A stretch of DNA of 64,000 nucleotides, from contig JBNKIW010000008.1 in the NCBI GenBank assembly GCA_050290865.1, positions 1 to 64,000 of the forward strand. Direction: 5' to 3'. The position numbers and the translations under genes are program-made. Below, one piece after another: positions 25,670 through 34,377 of this stretch (position 1 is its first letter; each line of letters starts with the position of its first letter). Source of the DNA: JARRLC01 sp050290865. Its GTDB lineage: Bacteria; Pseudomonadota; Alphaproteobacteria; Rhizobiales; Rhodomicrobiaceae. The notes beneath the pieces were generated by a model that worked only from the letters and a program-made list of their open reading frames with translations, was not told the origin of the DNA and made no database searches.

Positions 25670-27100
25670 ATGAGCAAAGAAATGTCAGATCCGCATGTAC
25701 TTGTCAGCGCGATGACGACCCGTGCTCGCAAGGCTCAAGCCGTTTATGCGAAGTTTAGTCAGGACCGGATTGACGAAGTGGTGTTAGCCGTTGCCTGGAC
25801 ACTTATGGAACCGGAAACCAACCTGCGCCTTGCTGAACAGGCGGTTCGTGACACCGGATTGGGCTGCGTCCAAGACAAGGTCAAGAAAAACTACCGTAAA
25901 ACCTTAGGGTTATTGCGGGATATCAAAGATACGAAAACCGTTGGCATCATCAATGAAATTCCCGAAAAAGGATTAGTCGAAATTGCCCGCCCGGTCGGTG
26001 TCGTGGGCGCTGTTGTCCCCTCCACGAATCCGATTGCGACGTTCTACAACAAGACGCTCAATGCCCTGAAATGCGGCAACGCCATTATCCTGGCTCCTTC
26101 GCCGAAAGGCCATTCTGTTGCCAGGGAATCTGTTCAGCTTATTCGCGCAGCGCTGGAACAAACCGGCGCTCCCGTAGATCTTGTACAATTACTGCCGGCA
26201 CCTGTAAGTAAAGCCGTCACTTACGAGTTGATGCACCAAGTAGACTTGCTTGTAGCAACCGGCTCGCGGAACAATGTGCGGGCAGCTTATGAAAGCGGCA
26301 CCCCGGCTATCGGTGTCGGTGCAGGCAATGTGCCTTCCATCGTCGATGAAACCGCAGACTTGCCGGACGCCGCACGTAAAATCGTTACATCGAAAGTATT
26401 CGACAACGCTACGAGTTGTTCATCGGAAAACAGTCTCATCATCGTGCAAGCCGTCTATGACGAGATGTTGTCTTGTCTGGCAAAAGAAGGCTGCCGGTTA
26501 TTAAACGCCGCTGAGAAACAGCACTTGAAAGCCGCGATGTGGCCCGAAGGCAAGTTGAGCACCAGGATCGTCGCGCAATCAGCCGATCATATCCTCGAAG
26601 TGGCCGGTCTCGACCCGGGCGCAGAGCCGGTGAAAGTGCTGCTGGTGGAAGATGAAAATCCCAATCCAGAGAATCCATTTGCTGATGAGAAACTGAGCCC
26701 GGTCTTGACCGTATTCCGTGCGAGAGACTTCGAACATGCCTGCGAGATCGCCAGCAGCGTGCTGAATGTCAAGGGACGCGGACATTCGGTCAGTATTCAC
26801 TCACACAATGACGAACGCATCGAATGGCTGGGCCTCAACATGCCGGTGGGCCGGATCATCGTCAATCAAATCCACTGCTACGCCACCGGTGGGTCATTTG
26901 ACAACGGTATGCCCTTTTCCCTGTCGATGGGTTGCGGAAGCTGGGGCGGCAATTCCATCTCCGACAATCTCAACTACCGCCACTATCTCAATACCACCCG
27001 GATCGTGCGCACCATTCCACCTGTGGAACCGTCACTGGAAGACATATTTGGCGATTTCTGGCGGGCCCGTGGTATCGAGCCCAATCTGGCTGACGGATGA
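25670..27100 (+). CDS. sauS: Sulfoacetaldehyde dehydrogenase (acylating), SauS
   Basis: CoA-acylating aldehyde dehydrogenase of 476 residues. Landmarks: ARPVGVVGAVVPSTNPIATF, nucleotide loop DLLVATGSRNNVRAAYESG, GVGAGNVPSIVDETADL, catalytic Cys in NATSCSSENSL and the C-terminal MGCGSWGGNSISDNL. Known SauS reduces sulfoacetyl-CoA to sulfoacetaldehyde. Assignment rests on sequence type plus the following ligase and Xsc. Possible starts are GTG 25658, ATG 25670 and ATG 25682, none with a strong ribosome site. Codons use visibly more A/T than flanking genes, which suggests transfer. Confidence 0.85.
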   Translation: MSKEMSDPHVLVSAMTTRARKAQAVYAKFSQDRIDEVVLAVAWTLMEPETNLRLAEQAVRDTGLGCVQDKVKKNYRKTLGLLRDIKDTKTVGIINEIPEKGLVEIARPVGVVGAVVPSTNPIATFYNKTLNALKCGNAIILAPSPKGHSVARESVQLIRAALEQTGAPVDLVQLLPAPVSKAVTYELMHQVDLLVATGSRNNVRAAYESGTPAIGVGAGNVPSIVDETADLPDAARKIVTSKVFDNATSCSSENSLIIVQAVYDEMLSCLAKEGCRLLNAAEKQHLKAAMWPEGKLSTRIVAQSADHILEVAGLDPGAEPVKVLLVEDENPNPENPFADEKLSPVLTVFRARDFEHACEIASSVLNVKGRGHSVSIHSHNDERIEWLGLNMPVGRIIVNQIHCYATGGSFDNGMPFSLSMGCGSWGGNSISDNLNYRHYLNTTRIVRTIPPVEPSLEDIFGDFWRARGIEPNLADG

Positions 27101-27118
27101 TCTGAGTGGAGATAAGCT

Positions 27119-28666
27119 ATGACGACGATTAGAAATCTCATCGATCAAAGGGCAGCCGATCATCCGGAGAGGACATTCATCGTTGCCCCCGAAACCAACG
27201 CGGCCATGAGTTATGGCGAGTTGCTGGCGCACATGCTCGATATTTCCGCCATGTTGGAGGCGATGGAAATTCAGCATCAGGACAAGGTCGCCTTTCTGCT
27301 TCCCAATGGCTACTGGACTGCCGCCCTGTTCCTGGGCGTCCCCTATTCGGGACGGGTGATCGTGCCGCTCAATGCGGTCGCCGGACCGGACCAACTCGCC
27401 TATGTGATCGAACACTCAGATTGTAAAGCGATATTTGTCGCTCAAGAACTGTTGGAAAAATTCTCCGCTGTTCTGAGGGCTATTCCGTCCCATATCACCC
27501 TCATCATGACCGATGTCGATCATGGCCCCCGCTGGCCCGATGGCATTGTGCCGAACTCGCATCCGCCCCGCCGTCACTGTGATGACATCACACCGGATGA
27601 AACCGCTGTACTGATCTACACATCGGGCACGACCGGTCGGCCCAAAGGCGTGTTGCTCAGTCATGGCAACGCCGTGGCAGGCGGGCGAAATACCGCTGGC
27701 GCTCATGAGTTGACTGCGGATGATCGTGCATTGTGTGTGCTGCCGCTCTATCACATCAATGGAGAGATGGTTACGATTATGGGGCCTCTGGTCAGTGGTG
27801 GCAGCGTGGTCTTGCCCCGCAGGTTCAAGGTCTCGCAATTCTGGAACAATATTTCCGAACATCGTTGCAGCTGGTTCTCCGTTGTGCCCACGATTATCGC
27901 CTATTTGCTCGCACACGCCGAGCGGGAAGATCTTGTGTTGGACTGGAAGGAAAGCCTTTCTCAACTTCGTTTCGGCCGCTCCGCGTCGGCGCCGCTGGCC
28001 CCGGAGATGCACCGGGCCTTCGAGCGCCGGTTCCAAGTTCCCATCATCGAGACTATGGGACTGAGCGAAACGGCAGCGCAAATCCTCAGCAATCCAATGC
28101 CACCCGGCAAAGCCAAATACGGCTCGCCCGGGATCGCCTACGGCAATGAAGCGAGAATAATTGATGAAGCCGGCCAGGACTGCCCTGACGGCGTGACGGG
28201 CGAGCTTCTGATCCGCGGGCCGAATGTGATGTCGGGCTATTACAAAGATTCAGAAGCGACCGCCGAGGCGCTCAAGCCCGATGGCTGGCTGCGTACCGGC
28301 GATCTGGCCTGCCGGGATGCGGATGGCTTCTACTTTATTACCGGACGCTTGAAGGAGTTGATCATCAAGGGGGGGGAGAACATCTCTCCCAGGGAAATCG
28401 ATGAGGTGCTCCATACCCACCCTTCGGTGCTGGAGGCTGCCTGTTTCGCCGCGCCGGACCCGAATTACGGCCAGGAAGTGATGGCTTGCGTCAAGCTTAA
28501 ACCGGACTGCGAATGCGCTGAGGACGAGTTGAAATCGCTGTCCGAAACCAAACTCGGCAGCTTTAAGGCTCCCAGACGCATTTTCTTCCTGGCGGATTTA
28601 CCAAAAGGCCCCTCGGGAAAAATCCAGCGACTTAAGTTGCCCGAACTGATCAATGAAACGAACTGA
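27119..28666 (+). CDS. sauT: AMP-forming acyl-CoA ligase, probable sulfoacetate-CoA ligase SauT
   Basis: ANL-superfamily ligase of 515 residues. The P-loop is LIYTSGTTGRPKGVLLSHG; MGLSETAAQILSNPM is the adenine-binding A5 region; GWLRTGDLACRDADGFYFI and GRLKELIIKGGENISPREID form the hinge; and GPSGKIQR holds the catalytic lysine. It starts 18 bases after sauS. In Cupriavidus the homologous enzyme activates sulfoacetate to sulfoacetyl-CoA; family membership is certain, substrate is inferred from the neighbours. Confidence 0.82.
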   Translation: MTTIRNLIDQRAADHPERTFIVAPETNAAMSYGELLAHMLDISAMLEAMEIQHQDKVAFLLPNGYWTAALFLGVPYSGRVIVPLNAVAGPDQLAYVIEHSDCKAIFVAQELLEKFSAVLRAIPSHITLIMTDVDHGPRWPDGIVPNSHPPRRHCDDITPDETAVLIYTSGTTGRPKGVLLSHGNAVAGGRNTAGAHELTADDRALCVLPLYHINGEMVTIMGPLVSGGSVVLPRRFKVSQFWNNISEHRCSWFSVVPTIIAYLLAHAEREDLVLDWKESLSQLRFGRSASAPLAPEMHRAFERRFQVPIIETMGLSETAAQILSNPMPPGKAKYGSPGIAYGNEARIIDEAGQDCPDGVTGELLIRGPNVMSGYYKDSEATAEALKPDGWLRTGDLACRDADGFYFITGRLKELIIKGGENISPREIDEVLHTHPSVLEAACFAAPDPNYGQEVMACVKLKPDCECAEDELKSLSETKLGSFKAPRRIFFLADLPKGPSGKIQRLKLPELINETN

Positions 28667-28780
28667 GCCATATTGAATGACATCTCGGCGGCACACGATG
28701 GCTCGAAGCATGGCAAGAAAACGCCTCAGCTCGCCGTTGCATAGCTCGCGAATAGACAGATAGAGACAAGGAACACCCAA

Positions 28781-30562
28781 ATGAAAATGACGACTGAGGA
28801 AGCCTTTATCAAGGTTTTGCAGATGCACGGCATCAGCCAAGCTTTCGGTATTATCGGGTCCGCCATGATGCCAGTGTCGGACTTGTTTCCCAAGGCCGGG
28901 ATCAAATTCTGGGACTGCGCGCATGAATCCAATGCCGGCATGATGTGTGATGGCTACACCCGCGCCACAGGTAAGATGGGCATGGCGATTGCGCAAAATG
29001 GCCCCGGCGTCACCGGCTTCGTCACCTCCGTCAAGACCGCCTATTGGAACCACACGCCAATGTTGCTGGTGACACCGCAAGCGGCAAACAAAACAATCGG
29101 TCAGGGTGGCTTCCAGGAAGTGGAGCAAATGGCGATGTTCAGGGATATGGTGTGCTATCAGGAGGAGGTGCGCGACCCGAGCCGTATGGCGGAGGTTTTG
29201 AACCGTGTCATCCTCAAGGCTTGGCGCAGCTCCGCTCCGGCGCAGATCAATGTCCCGCGGGATTTGTGGACCCAGATTATCGACGTCGAATTACCGCAAA
29301 TCGTGCATTTCGAACGCCCGTCGGGTGGCAAGGAAGCCATAGCCGAAGCAGCAAAACTGTTGTCCGACGCCAAGTTCCCGGTCATTCTCAATGGCGCTGG
29401 CGTCGTGTTGGGCAATGCGGTGGAGGCCTCCCGGGCGCTGGCGGAGCGTTTGAGCGCCCCGGTCTGCTGCAACTATCAGCACAATGACGCCTTCCCCGGC
29501 AGCCATCCTCTCTCGGTCGGGCCGCTCGGCTACAACGGTTCGAAAGCGGCGATGGAACTCATCGCTCAGGCCGATGTCGTGTTGGCTCTGGGGACCCGGC
29601 TCAATCCGTTCTCGACCTTGCCGAGTTACGGCATCGATTACTGGCCGAAAGACGCCAAGATCATTCAAGTCGATATCAATGCCGACCGCATTGGTCTGAC
29701 TAAAAAAGTCACTGTGGGTATTCAGGGTGACGCCAAAACGGTTGCCGAACAAATTCTTGAACAGTTGGCGCCCGATGCGGGCAACTCCGGTCGCGAGAAA
29801 CGTGAGGCCCTCATTCATCAGACCAGATCGGCCTGGCGTCAAGCGCTCGCGGGTATGGATCATGAAGAGGACGACCTTGGCACCACCTGGAACGAGCGGG
29901 CCCGAGCGCGTGACTCTCACCTTATGTCTCCGCGCCAAGCCTGGCGGGCCATTGAAGCGGCGCTTCCGGAGAATGCCGTCATCTCGACCGACATCGGCAA
30001 CAATTGCGCGATCGGCAACGCCTATCCAACCTTCGAGAAACCGCGCAAATACATGTCTCCCGGCCTGTTCGGACCGTGCGGTTACGGATTTCCGGCGATT
30101 CTGGGCGCGAAAATCGGCTGCCCGGATGTCCCAGCCATCGGTTTTGCCGGGGACGGCGCCTTCGGCATCTCTATGAACGAAATGACCGCCTGTGGAAGAG
30201 AAGACTGGCCTCCGGTCACCATGGTCATCTTTCGCAACTATCAGTGGGGGGCCGAGAAACGTAACACCACCCTTTGGTTCAATGACAATTTTGTCGGCAC
30301 CGAACTCGACAGGGGGGTGAGCTACGCCAAGATCGCCGAAGGCTGCGGCGCGAGAGGCGTTCAAGTCACGACGATGGGGGAACTCGCCGAGGCCATCACA
30401 GAGGCTGCCGCCGCGCAGGTTGCTGGCGTCACCACCTTCATCGAAGTCCTTTTGAACCAGGAACTGGGCGAGCCGTTTCGCCGCGACGCCATGAAGAAGC
30501 CAGTTCCCGTCGCCGGCATCAAGCCCGAGGACATGCGTGAGCAACAGGGCGCAAGGTTTTAG
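28781..30562 (+). CDS. xsc: Sulfoacetaldehyde acetyltransferase Xsc
   Basis: Thiamine-diphosphate enzyme of 593 residues, the normal Xsc length, that desulfonates sulfoacetaldehyde with phosphate to acetyl phosphate and sulfite. Specific features: MKMTTEEAFIKVLQMHGISQ, FGIIGSAMMPVSDLFPKAG, WDCAHESNAGMMCDGYTRA (ThDP-activating Glu region), and GFAGDGAFGISMNEMTACG with FRNYQWGAEKRNTTLWF for cofactor binding. An AAGGAA site precedes the ATG. No phosphate acetyltransferase follows, although pta commonly does. Base composition matches sauS and sauT, not the flanks. Confidence 0.95.
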   Translation: MKMTTEEAFIKVLQMHGISQAFGIIGSAMMPVSDLFPKAGIKFWDCAHESNAGMMCDGYTRATGKMGMAIAQNGPGVTGFVTSVKTAYWNHTPMLLVTPQAANKTIGQGGFQEVEQMAMFRDMVCYQEEVRDPSRMAEVLNRVILKAWRSSAPAQINVPRDLWTQIIDVELPQIVHFERPSGGKEAIAEAAKLLSDAKFPVILNGAGVVLGNAVEASRALAERLSAPVCCNYQHNDAFPGSHPLSVGPLGYNGSKAAMELIAQADVVLALGTRLNPFSTLPSYGIDYWPKDAKIIQVDINADRIGLTKKVTVGIQGDAKTVAEQILEQLAPDAGNSGREKREALIHQTRSAWRQALAGMDHEEDDLGTTWNERARARDSHLMSPRQAWRAIEAALPENAVISTDIGNNCAIGNAYPTFEKPRKYMSPGLFGPCGYGFPAILGAKIGCPDVPAIGFAGDGAFGISMNEMTACGREDWPPVTMVIFRNYQWGAEKRNTTLWFNDNFVGTELDRGVSYAKIAEGCGARGVQVTTMGELAEAITEAAAAQVAGVTTFIEVLLNQELGEPFRRDAMKKPVPVAGIKPEDMREQQGARF

Positions 30563-30808
30563 TCGCGTCGGCAAAGGCTGCAAGTTCCTCTTCCGATTTG
30601 GATGTTTCTCCGATGCCTTTTCGCATAGCGAGAACACGCTGAAAATGTTGCGAAACCTGTCCGCTGTCAGCGCGTGCCGTGCCCCTTGCGAGAGGTTCGT
30701 CGAAGCACCTCGTCAAAGTTGTCTGGATCGCATGCGGGCATCTGGCGGAAACAAGCGGGTTCGCGTGCGTAATCTCGCCGCATGTGTCCGCTTCGCCGCA
30801 TAGAAGCC
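30563..30808. other. Intergenic stretch after xsc without a supported gene
   Basis: About 250 bases between xsc and the tandem repeat. A short frame across 30537-30803 has no family features, no ribosome site and overlaps the xsc end. No RNA gene or clear promoter was recognised. Composition moves from intermediate back to the local GC-rich style here, so it is probably the right border of the acquired segment. Confidence 0.4.
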
Positions 30809-30846
30809 AAAATATTCCCTTTACGTGTAAAATATTCCTTTAGTGT
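30809..30846 (+). repeat. Imperfect tandem direct repeat upstream of the TPR gene
   Basis: Two adjacent copies of an AT-rich unit: AAAATATTCCCTTTACGTGT (30809-30828) and AAAATATTCCTTTAGTGT (30829-30846). The second lacks two cytosines. The pair ends 17 bases before the TPR gene start. It may be a tandem operator or a promoter duplication. Confidence 0.75.
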
Positions 30847-30863
30847 GGCGTTGGGGGCGTATT

Positions 30864-31838
30864 ATGGGCTTTTTTCAGAGTTTGAGGCAGCCGGTCGGGG
30901 CTCCGGATCCGCGCAGGCAGCTCGAACAGGCTTGGGAGGCATTCAATCAGGGCGGCAAGTGCATGGCCCAGGGCAAGCTGGATCAGGCCGGCGACAGATT
31001 CGACGATGCTCTCAGCACGTTCCGCGAACAGCGTCACAAGAAGGGACTCGCGGCGGTCAGTCTCAATTCGGGCGTACTCGCGCAGAAGCGCGGCGATCTC
31101 GGGCAGGCGCTGGAGATGCTCAACGAGGCCGCAAAGGTTTTCAGTGAGATGGACGACAAGGCCGGCGTGCGGGTCGTGCTGGTCAAGAGCGTGGAGGTGT
31201 TCGACGCCGCGGGGCGCGCCTGTCACCTGCGCGGCAATTTCGCTTCTGCCGAAAAGATGCACCAGCGCGCGCTGCACATGGCGGAGCAGCTCGGTCTGAG
31301 CGAGGCTGTGGCCGATCAATATAATGGCCTGGGCGTCGTCTATCTGGACAGGCACGATTTGCGGCGCGCGGAGGAAATGTTCTCCAAGTCGCTGAGATTG
31401 AACGAGGAACTGGCGCGCAAGGTAGAGGTCGCCAGGCAACGGGGCAATCTGGCCACCGTCTATGCGGCTGGCGGCAATCTCAACCGCGCCAACGAGATGC
31501 ATATGGCGGCGATGCGCGTTTTCCAGGAACTGGGACACGTCGAGGGCATTGCCATCCAGTGCGCCAACATGGGCAGCCTCGCCTGTGATCATGGCGACCA
31601 CGCCCTCGCCGAGCGGCTGTGGCAGCAGGCACTGGCGCATTTCGAGAAGCTGGATCGCAAGGCTGGCGCGGCCAGAACCTACAGCAATCTCGGTCTGCTC
31701 CGGGAACGGAAGGGTGACCGCAAAGCGGCCTGCACGCATTGGCGCAAGGCGCGTGACCTGTGGCGGGTTATCGGCAATCCGGACATGGAAGCCAAGATGG
31801 AGCGCCTGCTGCAGGAGGCCGGGCGTGCCAGCGCCTGA
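30864..31838 (+). CDS. Tetratricopeptide-repeat protein
   Basis: Protein of 324 residues made almost wholly of TPR helix pairs of the longer TPR_12/NPHP3 type: for example AVSLNSGVLAQKRGDLGQAL, QYNGLGVVYLDRHDLRRAEE, RGNLATVYAAGGNLNRANEM and YSNLGLLRERKGDRKAACTH, about seven repeats. No signal peptide, membrane helix or enzyme domain, so it is a cytoplasmic protein-protein scaffold. The ATG at 30864 follows a G-run, preferred to the GTG at 30843. It is a singleton that converges on the DUF1835 gene. Confidence 0.8.
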   Translation: MGFFQSLRQPVGAPDPRRQLEQAWEAFNQGGKCMAQGKLDQAGDRFDDALSTFREQRHKKGLAAVSLNSGVLAQKRGDLGQALEMLNEAAKVFSEMDDKAGVRVVLVKSVEVFDAAGRACHLRGNFASAEKMHQRALHMAEQLGLSEAVADQYNGLGVVYLDRHDLRRAEEMFSKSLRLNEELARKVEVARQRGNLATVYAAGGNLNRANEMHMAAMRVFQELGHVEGIAIQCANMGSLACDHGDHALAERLWQQALAHFEKLDRKAGAARTYSNLGLLRERKGDRKAACTHWRKARDLWRVIGNPDMEAKMERLLQEAGRASA

Positions 31839-31847
31839 CACCGCCGC

Positions 31848-32849
31848 TCAGGCAGCCGCGGTACGCGGCGGGGGCGGTGGTACCAGCCTGCGGTTCACGT
31901 TATCCCAGCGCCAGCAGTTGGCGTTCGTCAGATGCACGCCGCCCATCCAGCGGTCGAGGCGGCGGAACTCGATGGCGTCCTTGCGCCCCGTCAGGCTGGT
32001 TACGCCGAGGCCGGTGAGTTTCAGTTGGCTGCCCAGATAGGCCTCGCGCTGCTCGTCGGAGAAATCCGGTGAGAATGCCAGCCGCAGCCCGGCCACGAAC
32101 GGCGCCGCACCCGCAGCCAGCGCGTCGAGTATGCGCCAGAACACCCAGTCCCCCATGAAAGGCGCTTCCTCGTGCTCTTCGAACGCCTCGAACAGCGTGG
32201 CGGGTGTGCGCACGCCCTCCTGGATCATCGCGAGAATGAAAGTCTCGGTGCGTGTCAGCCCGGTGACCGCATCCGGCAGTTCCTCCAGATTCCGCATGAT
32301 CGCCGGCCGGAGGAAGGGCAGGGCGGTTGTGTCGTAGCGGGTCAGCGCCGCCCATTCCTCCGGTGTCGCACCGCGGAACGCAGCCCAGGCGCTCTGCGCG
32401 AGCAGGAACTGGACCTCGCTGACAGGCTGTTTCAGTTTCAGATGCATGCGCAGGCGCGAGGGTGTTTCCTGCGCCAGGAACGCTCCGGCCTGGATGAGCG
32501 AAAGCCGCGGACGGAGGTTTTTCTGTGCGATGAGCAGATCGAGGATCTGCAGAAGCTGCAACTGGTCGTAAAGGTCGTGCTCGAACCAGAGGATGATCTC
32601 GGAATAGGCCCCGAGATTGCTCATGATGCGGTCGCGCTCGGCGAAGGAGGCGGAGATTTCCTCCGGATCCCCCCACCCTTGCGCGGCGAGAAAATCGATG
32701 CGGATGGCGGAGAGTTCCTCCGGCGTGGCCGTCAGCGGCACCGGCCCTTCATGCAGAATGTCGCGCCAGCACAGGATTTCGCCGTTGATGCGCGCTTGGC
32801 GCATTTTCTCGCCTGCAGCGTCACCATTGGTAATGATGAGGCTCGTCAT
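31848..32849 (-). CDS. DUF1835 domain protein
   Basis: Protein of 333 residues. The N-terminal region matches DUF1835: LIITNGDAAGEKMRQARING, LCWRDILHEGPVP and EIILWFEHDLYDQLQLLQIL. The C-terminal part (about 150-333) is helical, with an AWAAFRGATPEEWAALTRY segment typical of the DUF3658-like partner. Function is unknown. It starts nine bases after the queF stop on the same strand, so it may be translated from the que transcript. Confidence 0.75.
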   Translation of the reverse strand: MTSLIITNGDAAGEKMRQARINGEILCWRDILHEGPVPLTATPEELSAIRIDFLAAQGWGDPEEISASFAERDRIMSNLGAYSEIILWFEHDLYDQLQLLQILDLLIAQKNLRPRLSLIQAGAFLAQETPSRLRMHLKLKQPVSEVQFLLAQSAWAAFRGATPEEWAALTRYDTTALPFLRPAIMRNLEELPDAVTGLTRTETFILAMIQEGVRTPATLFEAFEEHEEAPFMGDWVFWRILDALAAGAAPFVAGLRLAFSPDFSDEQREAYLGSQLKLTGLGVTSLTGRKDAIEFRRLDRWMGGVHLTNANCWRWDNVNRRLVPPPPPRTAAA

Positions 32850-32858
32850 GTCTCCCCC

Positions 32859-33335
32859 TCAGCCGCGGCCGCGATAGGGCGGAACGCCCTGGTCCGGCAG
32901 CCATAACCCCGCTGGCGGGGCGCCGGTCTGCCAGAAGATGTCGATCGGAATGCCGCCGCGCGGATACCAATAGCCGCCGATGCGCAGCCATTCGGGCGCG
33001 AGGCAATCCACCAGCCTTTTGCCGATGGCCAGCGTGCAGGTCTCATGGAACGTGCCGTGATTGCGGAAGGAACCGAGATAGAGTTTCAGGGACTTCGACT
33101 CGACGATGAAATCTTTCGGCACGTAGTCGATGACGAGATGAGCGAAATCGGCCTGTCCGGTGATGGGGCAGAGCGAGGTGAACTCGGGACAGGTAAAGCG
33201 GACGGCGTAGAGCGCGCCGGGGTGCGGATTGGCGATGCGCTCCAGTTTCGCGGTATCAGGCGAGGAGGGGACGCAGACGCGCCGCCCGAGTTGGGTCAGA
33301 TCTTCCAGCCCGCTCTGCCCGGGATCCTCACTCAT
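32859..33335 (-). CDS. queF: NADPH-dependent preQ0 reductase QueF
   Basis: Short-form QueF of 158 residues that reduces 7-cyano-7-deazaguanine to preQ1 in queuosine synthesis. The active Cys lies in FTCPEFTSLCPITGQADFAH, with the conserved Asp of ADF, and the ESKSLKLYLGSFRNHGTFHE motif binds NADPH and substrate. The ATG at 33335 overlaps the queD stop by one base (TAATG), giving coupled translation. An upstream in-frame ATG at 33362 lies inside queD and is less likely. Confidence 0.95.
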   Translation of the reverse strand: MSEDPGQSGLEDLTQLGRRVCVPSSPDTAKLERIANPHPGALYAVRFTCPEFTSLCPITGQADFAHLVIDYVPKDFIVESKSLKLYLGSFRNHGTFHETCTLAIGKRLVDCLAPEWLRIGGYWYPRGGIPIDIFWQTGAPPAGLWLPDQGVPPYRGRG

Positions 33336-33703
33336 TACGCTTTCCGCCCCCGATAGATGCATCCTTCATGGCATGCCGGGCGCCAAATGTGAACCTCGGA
33401 AAGACCTGTAATCCGCCCCTCGAGGCGCCCCCAGATCCAGGCGGCGAGGTTCTCCAGCGTCGGCGTGCCCAGATCGGCGACGTCTTCGTTCAGGAAGCGG
33501 TGATCCAGTTCGAGCCGCACGGAATCCATGGCCTCCGCCAAGTCTTGGAAAGACACAATGACGCCGCTCTCCGGGCCAGGGTCGCCTTCGATGGTGATAC
33601 GCACACGGAAGGAGTGGCCGTGGATACCGGAGGCGGCGTTGCCAGTCAAGCCCGGGGGGAGGGCGTGCGCCGCCTCGAATGAAAACTCCTTGTAGACCTG
33701 CAT
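33335..33703 (-). CDS. queD: 6-carboxytetrahydropterin synthase family protein QueD-like, catalytic Cys absent
   Basis: PTPS/QueD fold protein of 122 residues next to queF. Zinc-binding histidines are visible: FSFEAAHALPP and then IHGHSFRVRI. The conserved catalytic Cys normally four residues before the HGH (as in CGRLHGH of E. coli QueD) is replaced: the segment reads NAASGIHGH, with Ala in that place. The LDHRFLN and C-terminal Glu/Cys region (ACHEGCIYRG) remain. Activity may be altered or a neighbouring residue may substitute. The ATG at 33703 is set by family length. Confidence 0.8.
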   Translation of the reverse strand: MQVYKEFSFEAAHALPPGLTGNAASGIHGHSFRVRITIEGDPGPESGVIVSFQDLAEAMDSVRLELDHRFLNEDVADLGTPTLENLAAWIWGRLEGRITGLSEVHIWRPACHEGCIYRGRKA

Positions 33704-33887
33704 TGCGGAGGTGCCTTGGTGTGGATATGTCACAATTATTGCTGGGGTGTCACATAGCGCAAGTCGCCGATGGTAGGAAACATTTCCCGGTATCGGAATT
33801 GTCGCATCACGGCAGCTGAGAATTCAGGGCGAGCGGGATGTCCGATCGCCGCAAAAGAAGCGCCGGAGGGCTTTCGGTTTCGTGGCC

Positions 33888-34364
33888 TCAGCCCTTCTCG
33901 CGCATCAGCCGCGCCTTCTGGCGGTTCCAGTCGCGCGTTTTTTCGGCTTCGCGCTTGTCGTGCAGCTTGCGGCCCTTGCCGAGCGCCAGTTCGAGTTTCG
34001 CGCGTCCGCGATGGTTGAAATAGAGCTTCAGCGGCACCAGCGTCATGCCTTCGCGACGTGTCGCGCCGATCAGCCTGGCTATCTGCCGTTTATGGAGCAG
34101 GAGCTTGCGCGGCCGCCGCTCCTCGTGGTTGAAACGGCTCGCCTCGGCGTAGGCGGGGATATAGGCATTGATGATGTAGATCTCGCCGCCTTCTTCGCTG
34201 GCGTAGGACTCGGCGATGTTCGATTTGCCCTGGCGCAGCGATTTCACTTCCGAGCCTGACAAAGCAATCCCGGCCTCGAACACCTCCAGGATGTCGTAGG
34301 AATGCCGTGCCTTGCGGTTTTCCGCCACGATCTTGCGTGGCGGGCCTTTCTGCGCTGTTGCCAT
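33888..34364 (-). CDS. smpB: SsrA-binding protein SmpB
   Basis: tmRNA partner for ribosome rescue, 158 residues. Signatures: ENRKARHSYDILEVFEAGIA, LSGSEVKSLRQGKSNIAESY, YNHEERRPRKLLLHK-type region (here RFNHEERRPRKLLLHK) and the basic tail REAEKTRDWNRQKARLMREK that enters the decoding centre. It begins 13 bases after dapA on the same strand, a common alphaproteobacterial order. Confidence 0.97.
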   Translation of the reverse strand: MATAQKGPPRKIVAENRKARHSYDILEVFEAGIALSGSEVKSLRQGKSNIAESYASEEGGEIYIINAYIPAYAEASRFNHEERRPRKLLLHKRQIARLIGATRREGMTLVPLKLYFNHRGRAKLELALGKGRKLHDKREAEKTRDWNRQKARLMREKG

Positions 34365-34377
34365 CGGAGAGTCCGCC

